Part shown: positions 60,503 through 64,000 of the stretch, piece after piece | Numbering within the stretch: position 1 is the first letter of the stretch | How the letters are laid out: every line of letters starts with the position of its first letter | Source: Dyella mobilis | Lineage (GTDB): Bacteria; Pseudomonadota; Gammaproteobacteria; Xanthomonadales; Rhodanobacteraceae | Reading direction: 5' to 3' | DNA: 64,000 bases | Assembly (NCBI RefSeq): GCF_016904945.1 | Contig: NZ_JADIKF010000039.1 | Span: forward strand, 620,001 to 684,000 | Made by a program: the position numbers and the translations under genes | The notes under the pieces: model-generated | What the model was told of the DNA's origin: nothing | Databases searched by the model: none | What the model saw: the letters and a program-made list of their open reading frames with translations, nothing else

Positions 60503-61900
60503 TCAACCGGCTTGATCGCCGCCAGCGGGCTTGAGGCCGCCAACCAGCGTGGGCAGCAATTCCGATACCGTGGGATGGATCGGCACCGCCCACTTCAAGG
60601 TGTCGAATGATGCATCGGCATTCATCAGGTCGATCACGCCATGGATGGCTTCGTCGCCGCTCGTGCCCAGGATGGCGGCACCGAGAATGCGCCGGGTTTC
60701 GGCATCGGCAACGGCCTTCATGAAACCCTGGGTCTCACCGCGTTCGACCGCGCGGCCGACGCGTGTCATGGGGCGCTTGGATGTCAGCAACGGCCTGCCG
60801 CTTGCGCGAGCCTGGGCGTCTGTCATGCCGACGCGGCCCAGCGGTGGATCGGTAAACAACGCATAGCAGGGAATGCGCGCCGAGACGCGCCGGTCCTCGC
60901 CATCGAGCACGTTGGCGGCGACGATTTCGAAGTCGTTGTACGCCGTATGCGTGAAGGCGCCACGGCCGTTGCAATCGCCCATGGCCCAGATGCCCGGCAC
61001 GTTGGTGGCCAGGGTGTCGTCAACGACGATGTAGCCGTGCTGATCGGTTTCGATCCCGGCACGTTGCAGTCCAAGATCGTCGGTATTCGGGCGGCGACCC
61101 ACGGCAAGCAATACGTGGCTGGCGACGATTTCCCTGCCGCCGGTATGGCAATCGACGGTCACCGCGGTTCCCTTGGTATGGCGTGCGAAAGCGATGCATT
61201 CGGCGCTGGTGCGCACGGTGATGCCTTCGGCTTCGAGGATGTCACGGATCGCTTCGGAGACATCTTCGTCTTCCCGTGCGATCAACCGCGATTGGCGCTC
61301 CACCACCGTAACCGCGCAACCAAAACGACGAAACATCTGCGCGAACTCCAGACCGATGTAGCTGCCGCCGATGACGGCGAGATGCTCGGGGAGTGAGGTG
61401 AGCTGGAGTATCGACGTATTGGTGAGATAGCTGATGTCGGCGACGCCGGGCATATCTTCCGGTATCCGTGCGCGACCGCCAACGTTGATGAAGATGCGCG
61501 GTGCGGAAATCGTCTCGTCGTTGATGCGCAGCGTATCGGGTTGCTCGAAGCGCGCGTGCCCGCGCAGCAGGGTCAGGCCTTTCATGCTCCCGAGCCAGCT
61601 CTCCACATTTCCGCGGGATGTCTCCGTCACCCCTCGCGCCCGTGCCATGACGTGCGGCAGATCGATGCTCACGTTGCCGTCCACCAGCACGCCGTAATCG
61701 GCGGAACGACGCACTTGATGCGCAACGCGTGCGCTGGCAACGAGCGTCTTGGTTGGCATGCAGCCTGTGTTGACGCAGGTACCGCCGACGAGATGGCGTT
61801 CTACCAATGCCACCGTCATGCCGGCATCTGTCAGGCGACCTGCCAGGGGTGGTCCTGCTTGTCCGGCGCCGATGACGATCGCATCAAAAGCACGGTTCAT
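60503..61900 (-). CDS. Pyridine nucleotide-disulfide oxidoreductase (mercuric reductase/Lpd-like)
   Basis: 465 aa from ATG 61900, with AGGGGG upstream. AIVIGAGQAGPPLAGRL binds FAD; the redox-active pair is in GGTCVNTGCMPTKTL; AVIGGSYIGLEFAQMF binds NAD(P)H; IWAMGDCNGRGAFTHTAYNDFEIVA and a C-terminal IHPTVSELLP dimer segment with the catalytic His complete the fold. There is no N-terminal HMA domain and no C-terminal Cys pair, so mercury reduction is unlikely; the substrate is unknown. It converges with the aldo/keto reductase (21 nt gap). Confidence 0.9.
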   Translation of the reverse strand: MNRAFDAIVIGAGQAGPPLAGRLTDAGMTVALVERHLVGGTCVNTGCMPTKTLVASARVAHQVRRSADYGVLVDGNVSIDLPHVMARARGVTETSRGNVESWLGSMKGLTLLRGHARFEQPDTLRINDETISAPRIFINVGGRARIPEDMPGVADISYLTNTSILQLTSLPEHLAVIGGSYIGLEFAQMFRRFGCAVTVVERQSRLIAREDEDVSEAIRDILEAEGITVRTSAECIAFARHTKGTAVTVDCHTGGREIVASHVLLAVGRRPNTDDLGLQRAGIETDQHGYIVVDDTLATNVPGIWAMGDCNGRGAFTHTAYNDFEIVAANVLDGEDRRVSARIPCYALFTDPPLGRVGMTDAQARASGRPLLTSKRPMTRVGRAVERGETQGFMKAVADAETRRILGAAILGTSGDEAIHGVIDLMNADASFDTLKWAVPIHPTVSELLPTLVGGLKPAGGDQAG

Positions 61901-62066
61901 GCTGCCCCCTTCGGATCGCTCAATGAGCGTTATCTCACAGGGGAGCCACACTACCTCGACGGATGAGGTTATCTGTTAAAGCTTTGCGACGATCCGCAAC
62001 CGGAATCGGCGCTCAGCCCCTGATTGAAAGGGGGCGATCCAGGCATCCGTGGTGGGTGCCCAGGTG

Positions 62067-62098
62067 CTTGGTGTCATGCCCGTAGGCATGACACCAAG
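62067..62098 (-). terminator. 14-bp stem-loop after the carboxypeptidase-regulatory-like gene
   Basis: CTTGGTGTCATGCC, CGTA, GGCATGACACCAAG. It starts 11 nt after the stop of the minus-strand gene at 62109. Long perfect stem, no U tract. Confidence 0.6.
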
Positions 62099-62108
62099 AC
62101 GTGCGCGG

Positions 62109-62504
62109 TCAGCGAGCCAGCGCCCCGGTGCATTGGTCGTTATCGCAGGCAAAGTCCACTTTGGAAGCCCTGCTTGCAAAGAGCGGAACACCTTGCACCT
62201 GGGCGACGGTCTGGCCGTCCTTTTCCAGCGATACCAGGTAGGTTCCGGGGATCAATGCGGGAAAGCGGTAGCGGCCCTTGCTGTCGGCGGACACGTGGCG
62301 GGTAAGGCCGTTGTCGCTGTGAATGGTGACGGTGCTTTCAGCGGGCGCCTTGCCGCCGATGCTGGAGCTCGTTTCCTGCGCGTACGCAGCGTTGAGCGCG
62401 GTGGCGCCGAATGCGCTCACGGCGATGGCCGCCAGGAGTTTCAGCGCGTAGCGGGAATGTTGATGAGCGTGCCCGACCGCTTGGGAATTTTTATTGGTTT
62501 TCAT
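62109..62504 (-). CDS. Secreted carboxypeptidase-regulatory-like domain protein (isolated)
   Basis: 131 aa from ATG 62504; a GTG 12 nt earlier is possible. Signal peptide: ALKLLAAIAVSAFGATALNAAYA. The mature segment begins QETSSSIGGKAPAESTVTI and continues GLTRHVSADSKGRYRFPALIPGTYLVSLEKDGQT, an N-terminal carboxypeptidase-regulatory-like (CarboxypepD_reg) domain. This domain normally precedes the plug of Oar-like TonB-dependent receptors; here the gene stops after the domain and a CDNDQC pair at the end. It may be a genuine small protein or a truncated receptor. Confidence 0.75.
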   Translation of the reverse strand: MKTNKNSQAVGHAHQHSRYALKLLAAIAVSAFGATALNAAYAQETSSSIGGKAPAESTVTIHSDNGLTRHVSADSKGRYRFPALIPGTYLVSLEKDGQTVAQVQGVPLFASRASKVDFACDNDQCTGALAR

Positions 62505-62943
62505 GTGGATGCTCACTTTTTTTGGGGGTGCAGCAAACCGTGCTACGACTTGCGCGGTAGCTGGCTTGCGATCGATGTCAACTGCATGGCGGCAGTGGGG
62601 TGGCTGCCGGGGTACTCGTCTTCCTTGTTTGAGAGGCTTCTGTCCTGCGACGCCTTGATTCGCACCAAATCGCCTGGATCAGTCCGTTGGATGATCCACG
62701 GCGACGGTAGGTTTAAATTAACCGAGCGGCGTTACGAGTACATGTGAAGGTCGTAATGCTTTGTCTGCGAGGTGTCCAATGCCTGTCGCGTCCTTTTCTG
62801 CCAGGGCGTCAGCCGGTGCGCGGTCGGGGCGGCTTTGCGGGAATGCAGGTGGTTCCCATAGCCCGGGCGCCCAGGCTGGGATTGTCCATTTCGCCCGACT
62901 GTTGAACCTGGAATGTCATTTGGTCGATGACACTCGCCGCCAC
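62505..62943. other. Intergenic region, about 440 bp
   Basis: No supported gene. It contains a T7 run near 62515-62522 (followed by a G run) just upstream of the secreted protein start on the minus strand. Confidence 0.4.
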
Positions 62944-63423
62944 TCATTGAACGGTGTTCTTGATGCTCAATACGAGAAGAAGCACCAAGGTGGCAGCAGT
63001 AGCCAGGTGCAATAAGCAATGAAGCGTGTTGGGAGCAATGCCGTTTCGCTGAGGCAACAACGTGTGAGTGTGGCCGAACAAGCCCTTGTAACGCTCAGTG
63101 CGCGCAGGCTCGGCACGAACCAGATACGGCCACCACCAGGCGCGGATCTCACCCGCGAACAACAGCCCATAACCTATCCACAACCACATCAGCGGCATGG
63201 CTTCAGGCCCTTGAGGAAGTCCAATGACACTGAGTATCAGCAGAAGAGTGTAAGGAACGCTCTGAATCAGCGTCACACGGATTAACCGATCAACGGTGTC
63301 GTGCCGCCGGATAGCGGCCACGTCATTCAAGCGGCCAAGCGGCACCCAATCATGGAGCCAGAGGAAGGCGACGTGAAATCCCTGAAGGAAGACCAGGCCA
63401 AAAAGTTCGCAACGTTCGATCAC
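62944..63423 (-). CDS. Integral membrane protein of unknown function
   Basis: 159 aa from GTG 63423. Four hydrophobic segments: LFGLVFLQGFHVAFLWL, VTLIQSVPYTLLLILSVIGL, MPLMWLWIGYGLLFAGEIRAWWW and LHLATAATLVLLLVLS. Trp-rich. No family recognised. Weak ribosome-binding site. The downstream neighbour is a short ORF of unknown function. Confidence 0.68.
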   Translation of the reverse strand: MIERCELFGLVFLQGFHVAFLWLHDWVPLGRLNDVAAIRRHDTVDRLIRVTLIQSVPYTLLLILSVIGLPQGPEAMPLMWLWIGYGLLFAGEIRAWWWPYLVRAEPARTERYKGLFGHTHTLLPQRNGIAPNTLHCLLHLATAATLVLLLVLSIKNTVQ

Positions 63424-63492
63424 GAATGAGGGTTCCCTGGTTCACGGTGAATGTGCTCTTTTTAGTGCGTCGGTTTTGGGTGGACGTGGGTG

Positions 63493-63840
63493 CTATGGGG
63501 CCAGTTGCTCAGCCCGTTCCAGGAACAAGCTCTGCAATTCCCCGGCGAGATTTCGTGCGCCATAGGTCAAGCGGAATTCGCCGTCCGCTCCCTCCAATGC
63601 ATGCTTTCCATCGATGACACCCAGCACATTGGCGGCCGTATCGATCGCGACCTGACGCGTCAGCTCTATGAGCACTTCGCGCTGATCGGAGTTGAGGTCA
63701 TTGAAGACCGCCAGGACGCGCTTCCAGTACGGGTCGGAAGCCCTGCTGGAGTCGGTGTTCAATAAGAGTGCGCGATAGACCGCGTTGTTCTCCTCCACGA
63801 CAGCGACGTTGAGTTTCGAAACAAAGCTTTCTGGTGTCAT
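63493..63840 (-). CDS. Hypothetical small protein, 115 aa
   Basis: ATG at 63840 with GAGGAAG 7 nt upstream. Soluble, helical: SFVSKLNVAVVEENNAVYRALLL, DPYWKRVLAVFNDLNSDQREVLIELTRQVAIDTAANVLGVIDG, ARNLAGELQSLFLERAEQL. It begins 27 nt after the stop of the partial gene at the window edge, so the two are likely co-transcribed. An immunity-protein role next to an unseen toxin is possible but unproven. Confidence 0.65.
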   Translation of the reverse strand: MTPESFVSKLNVAVVEENNAVYRALLLNTDSSRASDPYWKRVLAVFNDLNSDQREVLIELTRQVAIDTAANVLGVIDGKHALEGADGEFRLTYGARNLAGELQSLFLERAEQLAP

Positions 63841-63867
63841 ATCAGCTTCCTCGCTACATCGAGATCG

Positions 63868-64000
63868 TTAGCCTTGCATCCCACGGGCGTGTTTTGGGTG
63901 GAAGGCAGACCCTTCCCATGCACCTGCTTCGGCGAAACGCGTCGGTAAGGCTTGGAAACCCGCCGCCCAAGCCTCCAGCCTCGCCATCTCGGGCTCAAGA
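63868..64000 (-). CDS. 3' end of an unidentified gene (window edge)
   Basis: 44 codons of open frame run in from the window edge to a TAA at 63868-63870. The end reads MARLEAWAAGFQALP and ends in HPKHARGMQG. It is followed after 27 nt by a gene with a good ribosome-binding site, which supports it being real. The family cannot be named from this fragment. Confidence 0.4.
   Translation of the reverse strand, partial: LEPEMARLEAWAAGFQALPTRFAEAGAWEGSAFHPKHARGMQG

Noticed and set aside
60503-61900. Mercuric reductase operon
   Set aside because: There is no HMA domain, no C-terminal Cys pair and no merR, merT or merP gene nearby.

Overview
The window is high-GC, gene-dense bacterial chromosome. 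I infer a gammaproteobacterium of the Xanthomonadales, most likely Rhodanobacteraceae (Dyella, Luteibacter or Frateuria type). The reasons are a TonB-dependent receptor with glycoside hydrolases, glucokinase and a LacI regulator in one carbohydrate locus, an NsrR/Hmp pair with a classical NsrR operator, many GTG starts, and GC-rich REP-like intergenic palindromes. No rRNA, tRNA, CRISPR, integrase or transposase was found, so the genus is not proven.

Layout. 1-4842 (minus): three-receiver hybrid histidine kinase, CheR and the start of CheB. 4997-15854: oxidoreductase plus cysteine dioxygenase, an orphan AAA ATPase, a secreted beta-propeller, a V4R protein, then a nitrosative-stress block of hmp with an NsrR palindrome, nsrR convergent to it, and an alpha/beta hydrolase and nitronate monooxygenase read toward nsrR. 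15911-18965 (minus) is the most interesting part: an OphMA/SonM-like methyltransferase of the borosin family, a 98-residue small protein that looks like a split borosin precursor, and a periplasmic TPR/GGDEF diguanylate cyclase 14 nt behind it. 19311-31377 holds ordinary accessory enzymes with divergent regulators (XRE, LysR, GlxA types), VOC proteins, SDRs, TfoX, a CPBP protease and a NIPSNAP protein.

31378-44278 is a visibly AT-richer accessory region. It begins with 62-bp tandem repeats and a leader with two short ORFs and two hairpins. About 20 small unrelated genes follow, mostly on plus, several resembling immunity-type families (SCO4402, SUKH-4, DUF7336, DUF4288, WapI-type, DUF5076, YcxB). 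The intergenic segments carry diverged copies of one element. Two genes are broken at T homopolymers and one has a G10 tract next to its start. I read this as an orphan immunity-gene array of a polymorphic toxin system; no toxin is visible.

45300-58287 (minus) is an amino-sugar utilisation locus: glucokinase, GH20 hexosaminidase, TonB-dependent receptor, APC permease, GH2 exo-glucosaminidase-like enzyme, LacI regulator and sulfotransferase. The likely scheme is outer-membrane uptake of GlcN/GlcNAc oligosaccharides, periplasmic trimming, inner-membrane import and phosphorylation. A perfect 16-bp palindrome upstream of glk is the probable LacI operator. 58644-64000 holds mug, an aldo/keto reductase, a pyridine nucleotide-disulfide oxidoreductase, a short secreted carboxypeptidase-regulatory-like protein, two unknown small genes and the 3' end of a gene cut by the window edge.
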